64,000 nucleotides of DNA from Gammaproteobacteria bacterium (GCA_027077805.1 JALWTS010000044.1:62001-126000), one strand, 5' to 3'; shown: positions 19,685 to 28,850, counted from the first letter of the stretch. The notes: generated by a model from the letters alone, not told the origin. Numbers and translations: made by a program.

Positions 19685-19723
19685 ATATGACATAATTTAA
19701 AATTTAATTTGACAAATATGACA
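19679..19723. promoter_or_regulatory. Pair of TGTCA/TGACA operator-like repeats 31 bp apart
   Basis: TGTCA-AATA-TGACA at 19679-19692 is a perfect inverted repeat that overlaps the FNR-like box by six bases. A near copy, TGACA-AATA-TGACA, lies at 19710-19723, exactly 31 bp (about three helical turns) downstream and overlapping the PAS start codon. The second copy is a direct rather than inverted repeat of the half-site. This looks like a tandem binding site for an unidentified regulator. Confidence 0.4.
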
Positions 19724-20110
19724 ATTGATAGCTATTTTACCCAACAAATCCTCAATAAATTTCCAACCCCTATGGTATTAATTGATACTAATTACAAGAT
19801 TATCATTACTAATCAAGCCTATAACAAACGTTATCCTCAGCAAAGCAATCAAACAAACCAGCGTTGTTACGAAGTATCCCATCACTACTCAGTACCTTGT
19901 GATCAAGCAGGTGAATTATGCCCTTTAAAGGAAGGTATAGAAAATAATAGTCCACAACGGGTTTTACATCTACACCATACCTCATTTGGTCAAGAACATG
20001 TGGATATTGAATTACTACCAATTTATAAGCAAACAAATGAATTATCAGGCTTTTTAGAAATACTACCCCATTTAAATGATGAGCAAAACAAAATTACTTA
20101 TGGCATCTAA
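19718..20110 (+). CDS. Small PAS-domain protein with three-cysteine motif
   Basis: The 130-residue protein is essentially one PAS domain. 'ILNKFPTPMVLIDTNYKIIITNQAY' is the N-terminal PAS strand-helix unit (seen at residues 11-35). An inserted motif follows, 'RCYEVSHHYSVPCDQAGELC', with cysteines 50, 61 and 68 (C-x10-C-x6-C), then PAS strands to residue 115. I recall this Cys-rich insert from PAS domains of larger sensor kinases and sigma-54 regulators; its ligand is unknown. There is no output domain, membrane helix or signal peptide. No Shine-Dalgarno is visible before ATG 19718 (or the TTG at 19709). It is divergent from cydPABX-sqr and overlaps the DUF1499 gene. Confidence 0.7.
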   Translation: MTIDSYFTQQILNKFPTPMVLIDTNYKIIITNQAYNKRYPQQSNQTNQRCYEVSHHYSVPCDQAGELCPLKEGIENNSPQRVLHLHHTSFGQEHVDIELLPIYKQTNELSGFLEILPHLNDEQNKITYGI

Positions 20111-20549
20111 AAGCATTATTTTTACTGCATTGATATTATCAGCCTGTACCCAAATATCACCAACAATAGCAACCACTACGATGACAAACTCACTTAAACC
20201 TTGTCCAGATAGCCCTAATTGTGTCTCTAGCCAAAGCACGGATGAACAGCATAAGATTACAGCACTGCCTTGGATTAGCATGACACAATTAGTGAGTATT
20301 ATTCAGCAACAAGCTCGAAGCCAAATCATACAACAACAAGATAATTATTTAAAAGTCCTTTACAAAAGCCGTTGGTGGGGATTTGTGGACGAGGTTGAAT
20401 TTTATTTCCCCCCTGAACAAAGCCATATTGAAGTTCGCTCTGCCTCTCGCACGGGTTATTATGACTTTGGTGTTAATCGTCAGCGAGTTGAACAATTACG
20501 CCAACAAATCCAAAACCAGCAAAATATGAAGCAAAAAAATGTGAAATAA
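20076..20549 (+). CDS. DUF1499 family lipoprotein
   Basis: The product (157 residues from ATG 20076; 149 if ATG 20100 is used) has a lipoprotein signal ending in lipobox 'LILSAC', so it should be lipid-anchored through that cysteine. The mature part opens with 'CPDSPNCVSSQS', the DUF1499 hallmark, and continues with 'WWGFVDEVEFYFPP', 'IEVRSASRTGYYDFGVNRQRVEQLR', all conserved in the family. Function is unknown. Either start overlaps the PAS gene (by 35 or 11 bp), suggesting coupling. The C-terminal tail 'QNQQNMKQKNVK' is polar. A 7-bp hairpin at 20575-20592 follows the stop. Confidence 0.8.
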   Translation: MMSKTKLLMASKSIIFTALILSACTQISPTIATTTMTNSLKPCPDSPNCVSSQSTDEQHKITALPWISMTQLVSIIQQQARSQIIQQQDNYLKVLYKSRWWGFVDEVEFYFPPEQSHIEVRSASRTGYYDFGVNRQRVEQLRQQIQNQQNMKQKNVK

Positions 20550-20686
20550 TTGGAAATAATAGTGTGTCTTAGTCAACATTTTTTAAAATGTTCAAAATAA
20601 TTATCTGTAATTTTTGTGAAGTAGTTCTAATTTTTGCTTAAATAATTGGCTTATGCTAGGTTCATATCTTGCTGAACTATCAAACT

Positions 20687-21199
20687 ATGAGCACTAATCC
20701 TAAAACCCAAATCCAACAGTATTGTTGGCAAAATGATGAATCTGCCTTTGAAGCATTTTACCAAAGCCAGTCAGATCGTTTGTGGCGTTTTTTAATTGCG
20801 AAAGGAGTAGATACAGATACCGCTTATGATTTGCTGGCAGAAAGCTTTATTCGATTTTTAAAAACCATTTGCAACAACCCAGAATCCCCTGTTGCTCTAC
20901 TTTATCGTATTGCTTTAAATCTTTATATTGATTATCATCGACGTCATAAAATCAGTCCCGTGCAATACGAAGAAATGCCACCTGACATTCCCGTAGATAC
21001 GCTTGTTTTAGAACAGGAATACGAGTTATTATACCAACAACTCAATACTTTAAAAGAGAATGAACAAAACTTACTGATCATGCGTTATTGGATAGGATTT
21101 ACTCATAAAGAAATCGCAACTATTTTAGAGTTGCCTGAAGGAACAGTGCGTCGGCAAGCTGCAACAGTAATAAAAAAATTAGCTGAGAAACTAAAATAA
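20687..21199 (+). CDS. ECF-type RNA polymerase sigma factor
   Basis: This 170-residue protein has sigma region 2 at residues 18-85 ('FEAFYQSQSDRLWRFL', 'AYDLLAESFIRFL', 'LYRIALNLYIDYHRR') and region 4 at 110-165 ('NLLIMRYWIGFTHKEIATIL', 'PEGTVRRQAATVIKKL'). It would direct RNA polymerase to a specialised promoter set. The ATG at 20687 is preferred over a TTG at 20669. A small helical ORF (21245-21409) follows; no protein resembling a zinc-binding or membrane anti-sigma factor is nearby. The target promoter cannot be read from the sequence, and the 137-bp upstream interval holds only a hairpin. Confidence 0.87.
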   Translation: MSTNPKTQIQQYCWQNDESAFEAFYQSQSDRLWRFLIAKGVDTDTAYDLLAESFIRFLKTICNNPESPVALLYRIALNLYIDYHRRHKISPVQYEEMPPDIPVDTLVLEQEYELLYQQLNTLKENEQNLLIMRYWIGFTHKEIATILELPEGTVRRQAATVIKKLAEKLK

Positions 21200-21244
21200 T
21201 GACCCTTAAGACGCTACTCTGGAATAAAAAGAGGCCACATAATA

Positions 21245-21409
21245 ATGCAAGGGGAAAAATTGATCCAATTACTCACCCAAGCCCAGCAGATGCTCCCACA
21301 GCCTGATCCAAAAAAGTTAGCGGAGATTCGAACAGGTCTAAAACCTTATTACCAACAAGAAAAAAAGTTTTCCCTAACGAATGCAACAGTCAACAAACAG
21401 GTCGAATAA
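21245..21409 (+). CDS. Small hypothetical protein after the sigma factor (54 aa)
   Basis: An ATG at 21245, with AGAGG about 10 bp upstream, opens 54 codons. The product starts 'MQGEKLIQLLTQAQQMLPQP' and is polar and helical, with 'KKLAEIRTGLKPYYQQEKKF' in the middle. It has no cysteine, membrane helix or signal peptide. Its position 45 bp after the sigma factor suggests co-transcription; a role as sigma regulator is only a guess. It could also be non-coding. The 239 bp after it, up to waaA, hold no gene I can support. Confidence 0.42.
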   Translation: MQGEKLIQLLTQAQQMLPQPDPKKLAEIRTGLKPYYQQEKKFSLTNATVNKQVE

Positions 21410-21648
21410 GCAAATGATTAAGGCAATTTCACTTAGACACTTGCCGTTACAAAATCACCTCTAAGTATAACATTCATGTAGTCACTACTCAAGAGCTCTT
21501 ATATTCTAGGCCAAGTCATCAATGGTGATTGTTTTTATATCACCCAATGGATTGTGTTGTTCCAAATTTTTCATCCTTACCTAGTGTGCTTATATCAAAT
21601 ATCTAAGGGATTGTAGATAATAATTTTTCAATGAACAGGTAATTATTT

Positions 21649-22932
21649 TTATTTTTTAGGCATTAAATAAGCCCCAATCACCCCCAACAACTTATCCAAC
21701 GCCCCCTTGTTATCCAACACAATCTGCACGGCTAATGCCCCTTGCTGTTTCGCCAAATCAGGATAATACAAAACACTTAATACCTTCTCTGCCAAATCCT
21801 GAGCAGAACTCACTTCAACGGCCGCTTTTTGCTTTAACATTAACTGAGCAATGCTTAGAAAATTAAACATATGGGAACCAAAAAATATGGGTTTGGCTAA
21901 ACTAGCGGGCTCCAATGGATTATGACCGCCAATGGGTTTCAAACTCCCGCCCACAAAAACAACATCTGACGCAGCATAAAACACCATTAATTCGCCCATA
22001 GTATCGCCAACAAAAATATCAGTTTCATCCGTACAGGCTTGATTTTGACTACGTTGTATCACTTGATAACCTTGACAACGACATAATTCAGCCACTTTAT
22101 TAAAACGCTCGGGATGTCTAGGCACTAATACTAATAATACCATTGGCATATTTTTTTTGATTTCAGCAAAAGCCTGCAAAATTATTTCATCTTCCCCTTC
22201 ATGCGTAGAAGCGGCAATAAATACTTTACGTTGCGCGCCCCATTGTTGACGCAGTTCAGTCGCTTGTTCTAGTAAATCATCGGCCAATTGCAGATCAAAT
22301 TTAATATTACCTGAGACTGTAATTTGTGATGCTTTTGCCCCTAATTGTAAAAAATGTTGTTGGTCTAAATCCGCTTGTGCCACGATTTGATCAATCGCTA
22401 TGACTGCGGGTTGCATTAGTTTTAAAAAACGTTGATACCCTTGGCAAGAACGTTTTGATAAACGAGCATTCGCTAATACAATGGGAATGTGTTGTTGATG
22501 CACATAATACAATAAATTTGGCCATAATTCCGTTTCTAAAATAATGGCGATTTTAGGTTGGGTATGTTTCAAAAATCGTAAAATGGCATCAGGGAGATCA
22601 TAGGGTAAATAACAATGCCTGACTTGCTCACCAAAACTTGCCCTAACTCGCGCGGATCCTGTTGGGGTCATGCTGGTAATAAGTAATTGATGCTTGGGAT
22701 ATTGTTGTTGCAAGGCTTTAATTAAAGGAATGGCTGCCTGAAATTCACCTACGGATACGGTATGCAACCAAATACAAGGTTTCGTGGCAAGTTCAGGCAA
22801 ATCAGGAATAAAACCAAAGCGTTCTCGCCAGCGTAAAAAATAATCTTTGGCTTTAAAACCTCGAATAGTTAAACGTAGCAATATTAGCGGAATTGCTAAA
22901 TAAAATAATAGGGTATAAAACAAACGGCTCAT
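21649..22932 (-). CDS. waaA: 3-deoxy-D-manno-octulosonic acid (Kdo) transferase
   Basis: WaaA adds Kdo to lipid A precursor from CMP-Kdo at the inner face of the inner membrane, a core step of lipopolysaccharide synthesis. The 427-residue protein has an N-terminal membrane anchor (residues 4-22) and 'HTVSVGEFQAAIPLIKAL' near residue 59, carrying the catalytic Glu. 'ILETELWPNLL' and the C-terminal donor-binding 'GGSLKPIGGHNPLEPA' are both family signatures. Length is normal. It lies 34 bp downstream of lpd on the same strand. Its presence shows the organism makes lipopolysaccharide. Confidence 0.95.
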   Translation of the reverse strand: MSRLFYTLLFYLAIPLILLRLTIRGFKAKDYFLRWRERFGFIPDLPELATKPCIWLHTVSVGEFQAAIPLIKALQQQYPKHQLLITSMTPTGSARVRASFGEQVRHCYLPYDLPDAILRFLKHTQPKIAIILETELWPNLLYYVHQQHIPIVLANARLSKRSCQGYQRFLKLMQPAVIAIDQIVAQADLDQQHFLQLGAKASQITVSGNIKFDLQLADDLLEQATELRQQWGAQRKVFIAASTHEGEDEIILQAFAEIKKNMPMVLLVLVPRHPERFNKVAELCRCQGYQVIQRSQNQACTDETDIFVGDTMGELMVFYAASDVVFVGGSLKPIGGHNPLEPASLAKPIFFGSHMFNFLSIAQLMLKQKAAVEVSSAQDLAEKVLSVLYYPDLAKQQGALAVQIVLDNKGALDKLLGVIGAYLMPKK

Positions 22933-22966
22933 GTTATATGACTAGGCATTGGATTATGCCCTAAAA

Positions 22967-24718
22967 TTATTTTTTCTTAGGAATATACAAATCCGTAATA
23001 CTGCCCTCCACAATTTCTGCGGCAAAATTAAATGATTCGGATAAGGTTGGATGCGGATGAATGCTTAAGGCAATATCTTCAACATCCGCCCCCATTTCTA
23101 AGGCAAGTACTGCTTCGGCAATTAATTCACCCGCATTAGGTCCTACCATGCCTGCCCCTAAAATTCTATGGGTTTTAGGTTCAAATAAAACCTTAGTCAT
23201 GCCTTCATCACGACCTAAACTTAAGGCTCGACCACTGGCTGCCCAAGGAAATACCCCTTTTTCATATGCAATTCCTTGTTGTTTAGCATCAGTTTCTGTT
23301 AATCCCATCCATGCAACTTCTGGATCGGTGTAAGCAACCGATGGAATCGTTAAGGCCTGAAAGGCGGATGGCAAGCCTGCGATGACTTCGGCGGCGACTT
23401 TCGCTTCATGAGTGGCTTTATGGGCTAACATCGGTTGCCCTACAATATCACCAATGGCAAAAATATGGGGTATATTGGTTTTTTGTTGTGAATCGACATG
23501 AATAAAACCTCGTTGATCCACATTAACCCCTGCTTTATCGGCACCAATGCGTAAACCATTCGCTTGTCGCCCAACCGCTAATAAAACTTTATCAAATACT
23601 TGAGATTTAGGGACTTTATCACCCGTAAAGGCAACGTCTAAACCGTTCTCAACGGGGGTAATACTTTCAACCTTAGTTTTAAGATAAATATTGTCATAGC
23701 GTTTTTTGATAATTTTTTGTAAGGGTTTGACTAAATCAGGATCACAACCAGGAATTAAACTATCCATTAACTCAACAATGGTAATTTTCGCCCCTAAGGC
23801 ATGATAGACCGTTGCCATTTCTAAACCAATAATACCACCACCAATCACTAGTAAATGCTCTGGTATGCTTTCTAGTTCTAAAGCGGACGTTGAATCTAAT
23901 AAGCGTGGGTCATCCAATGGAAAACTTGGAATTTTCGTTGAACGAGAACCTGCGGCAATCACTGCATGTTCAAATTGAATGACTTTATCCCCTTCGGCGG
24001 TTGCGACTTTAATTTGATGTGCTGAAATAAATTCAGCTTGACCAAATATGGTTTGTACTTTGCGTTGTTTTGCTAACATTGCCAAACCAGAAGTTAAACG
24101 TCCAATGATCTGATCTTTCCAAGCACGAATTTTATCAACATCAATGTCAGGTGGGGCAAAACTCACGCCATGCTCTGCCATGACTTTGCTTTCATTAATG
24201 ACTTGGGCAATATGTAATAAGGCTTTAGACGGAATACAACCCACATTTAAACACACGCCTCCTAAACGTGGATAACGCTCAATTAATACCACTTTTTTGC
24301 CTAAATCAGCGGCACGAAAGGCAGCCGTATAACCCCCCGGTCCTGCACCTAACACAACAACTTCCGTTTCAATATCACTTGCTGTAGTCGTAGAAGTTGC
24401 GGTAGTTATCGTCGTCGCCTGTTCTTCAACTGGCATTTTGCTGGTTTGCGATTCAATCGTTTCGGATTCGGAGTCAGCATCAATAGTAACCGTTAAAATA
24501 CTATCCCCAGTGGAGACTTTATCACCAACATTAATATTAATCGCAGTAATAACCCCTGCCTCCGTACTAGGCACTGGCATGGCCGCTTTATCACTTTCTA
24601 AAGTAATTAATTCATCACCTACCGCAATAGTATCACCTACGGCAACTAAAACCTCAATCACATCCACAGGCTCAAATTCACTAATATCAGGTACAACAAT
24701 CTCTATGCTTTTGCTCAT
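22967..24718 (-). CDS. lpdA: Dihydrolipoyl dehydrogenase (E3) with N-terminal lipoyl domain
   Basis: E3 re-oxidises dihydrolipoamide and reduces NAD+ in the pyruvate dehydrogenase complex. The 583-residue protein is longer than E. coli Lpd (474) because residues 1-80 form a lipoyl domain with 'ITLESDKAAMPVPSTEAG'; the Lys in ESDKA is the lipoylation site. A Thr/Ser-rich linker (about 85-118) follows. The FAD domain begins 'VVLGAGPGGYTAAFRAADLG', with redox disulfide 'GGVCLNVGCIPSKAL'. The catalytic 'HPHPTLSE' is near the C-terminus. Lipoyl-E3 fusions are known in Neisseria and other proteobacteria. It follows aceF by 10 bp. Confidence 0.96.
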   Translation of the reverse strand: MSKSIEIVVPDISEFEPVDVIEVLVAVGDTIAVGDELITLESDKAAMPVPSTEAGVITAININVGDKVSTGDSILTVTIDADSESETIESQTSKMPVEEQATTITTATSTTTASDIETEVVVLGAGPGGYTAAFRAADLGKKVVLIERYPRLGGVCLNVGCIPSKALLHIAQVINESKVMAEHGVSFAPPDIDVDKIRAWKDQIIGRLTSGLAMLAKQRKVQTIFGQAEFISAHQIKVATAEGDKVIQFEHAVIAAGSRSTKIPSFPLDDPRLLDSTSALELESIPEHLLVIGGGIIGLEMATVYHALGAKITIVELMDSLIPGCDPDLVKPLQKIIKKRYDNIYLKTKVESITPVENGLDVAFTGDKVPKSQVFDKVLLAVGRQANGLRIGADKAGVNVDQRGFIHVDSQQKTNIPHIFAIGDIVGQPMLAHKATHEAKVAAEVIAGLPSAFQALTIPSVAYTDPEVAWMGLTETDAKQQGIAYEKGVFPWAASGRALSLGRDEGMTKVLFEPKTHRILGAGMVGPNAGELIAEAVLALEMGADVEDIALSIHPHPTLSESFNFAAEIVEGSITDLYIPKKK

Positions 24719-24728
24719 GGTTTATCCT

Positions 24729-26057
24729 TTACAATAATGCTCTACGAATATCTGTTAATACCGACCCTAAATAAGTGGTAAATCTCGCCCCTAATGCCCC
24801 ATCAATGACTCGATGATCATAGGACAAAGATAGGGGTAAAATTAACCGTGCTTGGAAATTTTGACCATCATATACGGCTTGCTGACTGGCTTTAGATACC
24901 CCTAAAATGGCCACTTCAGGGGCATTAATAATGGGAGTAAATGCCGTACCACCAATACCACCTAAACTAGAAATACTAAAACTTCCTCCTTGCATATCAG
25001 CTGGGGCTAGTTTTTTGGCTCTGGCTTTTTGACTGATTTCCATTAGTTCCGATGCTAATTCAAATAAACCTTTGCTATCGGCATCCCGAATCACAGGCAC
25101 GACTAAACCATCAGGGGTATCCACGGCAATGCCAATATGATAATAATGTTTCAGCACCAAATTTTCACCTGAGGCATCTAAAGAGGCATTAAATTCAGGA
25201 AATTTTTGTAAGGCAACCACACAAGCCTTGATTAAAAAAGCTAAAAAGGTTAATTTCACTCCTTGCTTTTCAGCTTCGGATTTTAAAGATTGACGAAAAA
25301 CCTCTAATTCCGTTATATCGGCTTGATCAAATTGGGTAACATGCGGAATATTAACCCAACTGGCGTGTAATCTTACCCCTGAAATCTTTTTAATACGACT
25401 TAACGACTGAGTAGTAATCTCACCGAATTTGGCAAAATCAACCACGGGTAAACTCGGTAAAGCATTAGCTGTGGCACCAATATCACTTGTTTTAGACTGT
25501 AAGGCTTGTTTCACAAAACTTTCTACATCCTCTTTGCTTACCCGACCTTTACGCCCACTCCCTGCAATATTAGAAATATCCACGCCTAAACTGCGTGCAA
25601 ATTTTCTTACGGCTGGACTTGCATGAGCCTTTTTATTATTCTGATTTAAGCTATCAATCGGTAGAGGTGATGTCAATGCTTTCGCTTCCGTTGTTTTTAG
25701 TGCTTCCGTTGTTGGCGATTCTTCGCTCATAGCTTTTACTGGCTCTGCCACCGCTGTTGTCGTTGTATCCGCTGTGTTTGCTTCAACCATAACTGAATCA
25801 TTCACAGTCGCACTGGTATCTACCTCTAGTTCTAAAATCACATCGCCTTGTGATACTTTATCACCGACTTTAATATGCACAGCCTTGACGAGACCCGCCT
25901 CAGTAGCAGGAACTGGCATAGCCGCTTTATCACTTTCTAAAGTAATTAATTCATCTTCAACGGCAACTTTATCGCCAACAGCAACTAATACTTCAATTAC
26001 TTCCACTTGTTCAAAATCCCCAATATCAGGAACCATAATTTGTTTTGTATCCGCCAT
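24729..26057 (-). CDS. aceF: Dihydrolipoyllysine acetyltransferase (E2) of pyruvate dehydrogenase
   Basis: E2 carries acetyl groups from E1 to CoA and forms the core of the complex. The 442-residue protein has one lipoyl domain (residues 1-78, 'TLESDKAAMPVPATEAG'), an Ala/Thr-rich linker, and the E1/E3-binding domain near residue 144 ('ASPAVRKFARSLGVDISNI'). The catalytic domain ends with 'LSYDHRVIDGALGARF', containing the active-site His. E. coli AceF has three lipoyl domains; here E2 has one and the E3 subunit another, nearly identical. The gene lies between aceE (18 bp upstream) and lpd. Confidence 0.96.
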   Translation of the reverse strand: MADTKQIMVPDIGDFEQVEVIEVLVAVGDKVAVEDELITLESDKAAMPVPATEAGLVKAVHIKVGDKVSQGDVILELEVDTSATVNDSVMVEANTADTTTTAVAEPVKAMSEESPTTEALKTTEAKALTSPLPIDSLNQNNKKAHASPAVRKFARSLGVDISNIAGSGRKGRVSKEDVESFVKQALQSKTSDIGATANALPSLPVVDFAKFGEITTQSLSRIKKISGVRLHASWVNIPHVTQFDQADITELEVFRQSLKSEAEKQGVKLTFLAFLIKACVVALQKFPEFNASLDASGENLVLKHYYHIGIAVDTPDGLVVPVIRDADSKGLFELASELMEISQKARAKKLAPADMQGGSFSISSLGGIGGTAFTPIINAPEVAILGVSKASQQAVYDGQNFQARLILPLSLSYDHRVIDGALGARFTTYLGSVLTDIRRALL

Positions 26058-26075
26058 AGTTATCCTTTATAGAGT

Positions 26076-28724
26076 TTATACAGTCATTGGATTCGGTTTA
26101 TCCGCATCAATACCATATGCTTGCATTGCTTGTTCTAGGGCTGTTGCGACTACCTCACCCCTATCCGCTAAAGTTTTTAATACGGTAAGCACAATATAAT
26201 AACGATTCACTTCAAAAAATTCTCGTAATTGCTCCCGACTATCACTACGCCCAAAACCATCAGTGCCTAATACGGTATAAGAAGCTTTAATCCAAGGTCG
26301 AATTTGCTCCGCATAGGTACGCATATAATCAGTAGCCGCAACAATGGGAATAATGGCAGAATCTAAACAAGTGGAAACATAACAACGTTTTGCCTTAGCC
26401 GTTGGATGCATACGATTCCAACGGTCAATTGCATGACCTTCCCTAGCAAGTTCATTAAAACTAGTGACACTCCAAATATCAGTGGCAATATTATAATCTT
26501 GTTGCAATAGTTCCCCTGCTGCAATCACTTCTCTTAAAATCGTACCACTGCCCAGTAAAATAAGTTTAGGTTTATCCGCCGCTGCTTGAAATAAATACAT
26601 TCCTCTTAGAATATCTTGTTCTACCCCTTCTGGCATGGCCGGCTGTACATAATTTTCATTCATAGTGGTAATATAATAATAAATATTTTCCTGCTGTTGA
26701 TACATTCGGCGTAAACCATCTTGAATAACCACCGCTAATTCATAGGCAAAACAAGGATCATAAGACACACAGTTAGGAATAGATGAGGCAGTTACATGAC
26801 TATGCCCATCTTGATGTTGCAAACCTTCTCCAGCTAAAGTAGTGCGACCTGCCGTGCCACCAATCAAAAAGCCTCTGGCTTGCATATCCCCTGCAGCCCA
26901 AGCTAAATCACCTACTCGTTGAAAACCAAACATGGAATAGAAAATATAAAAGGGGATCATGCTAATGCCATGTGTACTATAGGCAGTTGCCGCAGCAATC
27001 CAAGAAGAAATTGCCCCTGCTTCATTAATACCTTCTTGTAAGATTTGTCCTTGTTTGTCTTCTTTATAAAACATAAGTTGATTAGAATCTTCAGGTTTGT
27101 ATAACTGACCTAAGGATGAATAAATCCCCAATTGACGAAATAAACCTTCCATACCAAAAGTGCGTGATTCATCAGGCACAATAGGCACGACATATTTACC
27201 TAGAACTTTATCCCGAGTTAATGCGGTTAAAATTCGCACAAAGGCCATAGTCGTTGACATAGTACGCTCGCCAGAACCTCGTAATAACGATTCAAATGCT
27301 GACAAATCAGGAATGGGTAATTTTTCCGCTTGGGCTTGGCGTTTCGGTAAATAGCCACCTAATGCTTGGCGTCGCTGTTTTAGATATTGAATTTCCGCAC
27401 TCGCTTCATCAGGTTTAAAAAAGGGTGCTTCCGCAATTTCAGCATCGGAAATCGGAATATTAAATCTATCACGAAAATCTTTTAACGCCTGCTCCCCCAT
27501 TTTCTTTTGTGAATGCGTGGCATTTTGCCCTTCACCTGCCTCCCCCATGCCATAGCCTTTGACAGTTTTGGCTAAAATCACCGTTGGCTGCCCTTGATGT
27601 TTGACTGCTTGAGCATACGCGGCATAGACTTTATGCGGATCATGACCGCCACGATTTAAACGCCAAATATCATTATCACTTAAATTCGCCACCATTTCCT
27701 TTAATTCAGGATATTTACCAAAGAAATGTTCTCGGGTGTAAGCCCCCCCTTTCGCTTTATAGGCTTGATAATCACCATCCAGTGCTTCTTCCATGCGTTT
27801 TAACAATAACTGATCTTTATCTCTGGCTAATAATGGGTCCCAGTAACTGCCCCAAATCACTTTGATCACATTCCAGCCTGCCCCACGAAACGCCGCTTCG
27901 AGTTCTTGAATTATCTTACCATTACCACGCACTGGCCCATCTAAACGCTGTAGATTACAATTAACCACAAAAATTAGGTTGTCTAATTTTTCTCTGGCTG
28001 CTAATGAAATCGCTCCCATCGATTCAGGCTCATCCATTTCACCATCGCCTAAAAATGCCCAGACTTTACGATTTTCGGTATTGGCTAAACCACGATGATG
28101 TAAATAACGTAAAAACCGTGCTTGATAAATTGCCATCAACGGCCCTAAACCCATTGAAACCGTAGGAAATTGCCAAAAATCAGGCATTAACCACGGATGC
28201 GGATAAGAAGATAAGCCATTGCCTTTGGCTTCACGGCGAAAATGATTTAATTGCTCTTCCGTTAATCGGCCTTCTAAATAAGCTCTAGCATACACCCCAG
28301 GCGCCGAATGCCCTTGAAAAAACACTAAATCACCTAATTGTTCGTCATTCGATGCCCGAAAAAAATGATTAAAACCAATATCAAATAATGTTGCCACTGA
28401 AGCAAAACTCGCAATATGCCCGCCAAGTTCTGTTGAAATGCGATTAGCCTTAACTACCATTGCCATCGCATTCCAACGAATCAAAGAACGAATCCGTCGT
28501 TCTAATGCCTGATCACCCGGAATTGGCTGTTGCAGATGTGGTGGAATGGTATTGACATAAGCAGTATTAGCACTATAAGGCAAATACGCACCTGAACGTC
28601 TGGTTTTATCAATTAACTGTTCTAATAAAAAATGGGCTCGATCAGTGCCTTCATTTTCAATCACTGCTTCTAATGCATCTAACCACTCTTGGGTTTCTTG
28701 AGGATCAATATCATGTTCTGCCAT
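26076..28724 (-). CDS. aceE: Pyruvate dehydrogenase E1 component, homodimeric type
   Basis: AceE decarboxylates pyruvate with thiamine diphosphate and acetylates lipoyl-E2. Translation from ATG 28724, with AAAAGAG upstream, gives 882 residues (E. coli 887); an upstream in-frame start adds 22 residues without family support. 'HSAPGVYARAYLEGRLTEEQ' near residue 122 and the ThDP motif 'GDGEMDEPESMGAISLAARE' near residue 210 are seen. 'GTAGRTTLAGEGLQHQDGHS' is in the second half, and 'VLGTDGFGRSDSREQLREFF' is near the C-terminus. It is first in aceE-aceF-lpd, supplying acetyl-CoA. The 129-bp upstream interval contains the terminator of the preceding gene. Confidence 0.97.
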   Translation of the reverse strand: MAEHDIDPQETQEWLDALEAVIENEGTDRAHFLLEQLIDKTRRSGAYLPYSANTAYVNTIPPHLQQPIPGDQALERRIRSLIRWNAMAMVVKANRISTELGGHIASFASVATLFDIGFNHFFRASNDEQLGDLVFFQGHSAPGVYARAYLEGRLTEEQLNHFRREAKGNGLSSYPHPWLMPDFWQFPTVSMGLGPLMAIYQARFLRYLHHRGLANTENRKVWAFLGDGEMDEPESMGAISLAAREKLDNLIFVVNCNLQRLDGPVRGNGKIIQELEAAFRGAGWNVIKVIWGSYWDPLLARDKDQLLLKRMEEALDGDYQAYKAKGGAYTREHFFGKYPELKEMVANLSDNDIWRLNRGGHDPHKVYAAYAQAVKHQGQPTVILAKTVKGYGMGEAGEGQNATHSQKKMGEQALKDFRDRFNIPISDAEIAEAPFFKPDEASAEIQYLKQRRQALGGYLPKRQAQAEKLPIPDLSAFESLLRGSGERTMSTTMAFVRILTALTRDKVLGKYVVPIVPDESRTFGMEGLFRQLGIYSSLGQLYKPEDSNQLMFYKEDKQGQILQEGINEAGAISSWIAAATAYSTHGISMIPFYIFYSMFGFQRVGDLAWAAGDMQARGFLIGGTAGRTTLAGEGLQHQDGHSHVTASSIPNCVSYDPCFAYELAVVIQDGLRRMYQQQENIYYYITTMNENYVQPAMPEGVEQDILRGMYLFQAAADKPKLILLGSGTILREVIAAGELLQQDYNIATDIWSVTSFNELAREGHAIDRWNRMHPTAKAKRCYVSTCLDSAIIPIVAATDYMRTYAEQIRPWIKASYTVLGTDGFGRSDSREQLREFFEVNRYYIVLTVLKTLADRGEVVATALEQAMQAYGIDADKPNPMTV

Positions 28725-28828
28725 TATCACACTCTTTTCATTGTTTTGGTTATGAATGCAAATTGTAGTTGATATGAGGCAATTAGACAATTGTTAATAG
28801 TTTCTAATATAATAACTTAGAAATATAA

Positions 28829-28850
28829 ATTCTTACAAATAAGTAAGAAT
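28829..28850 (-). terminator. Terminator after the phosphopantetheinyl transferase gene
   Basis: An 8-bp inverted repeat ATTCTTAC/GTAAGAAT with a 6-base loop lies four bases after the stop codon and is followed on the minus strand by TTATATTTCT. The stem is AT-rich, so termination may be weak. Confidence 0.5.

Noticed and set aside
21410..21648. Possible gene or RNA between the small ORF and waaA
   Set aside because: No open frame with start signal and only a weak 6-bp hairpin around 21520-21545 were found.
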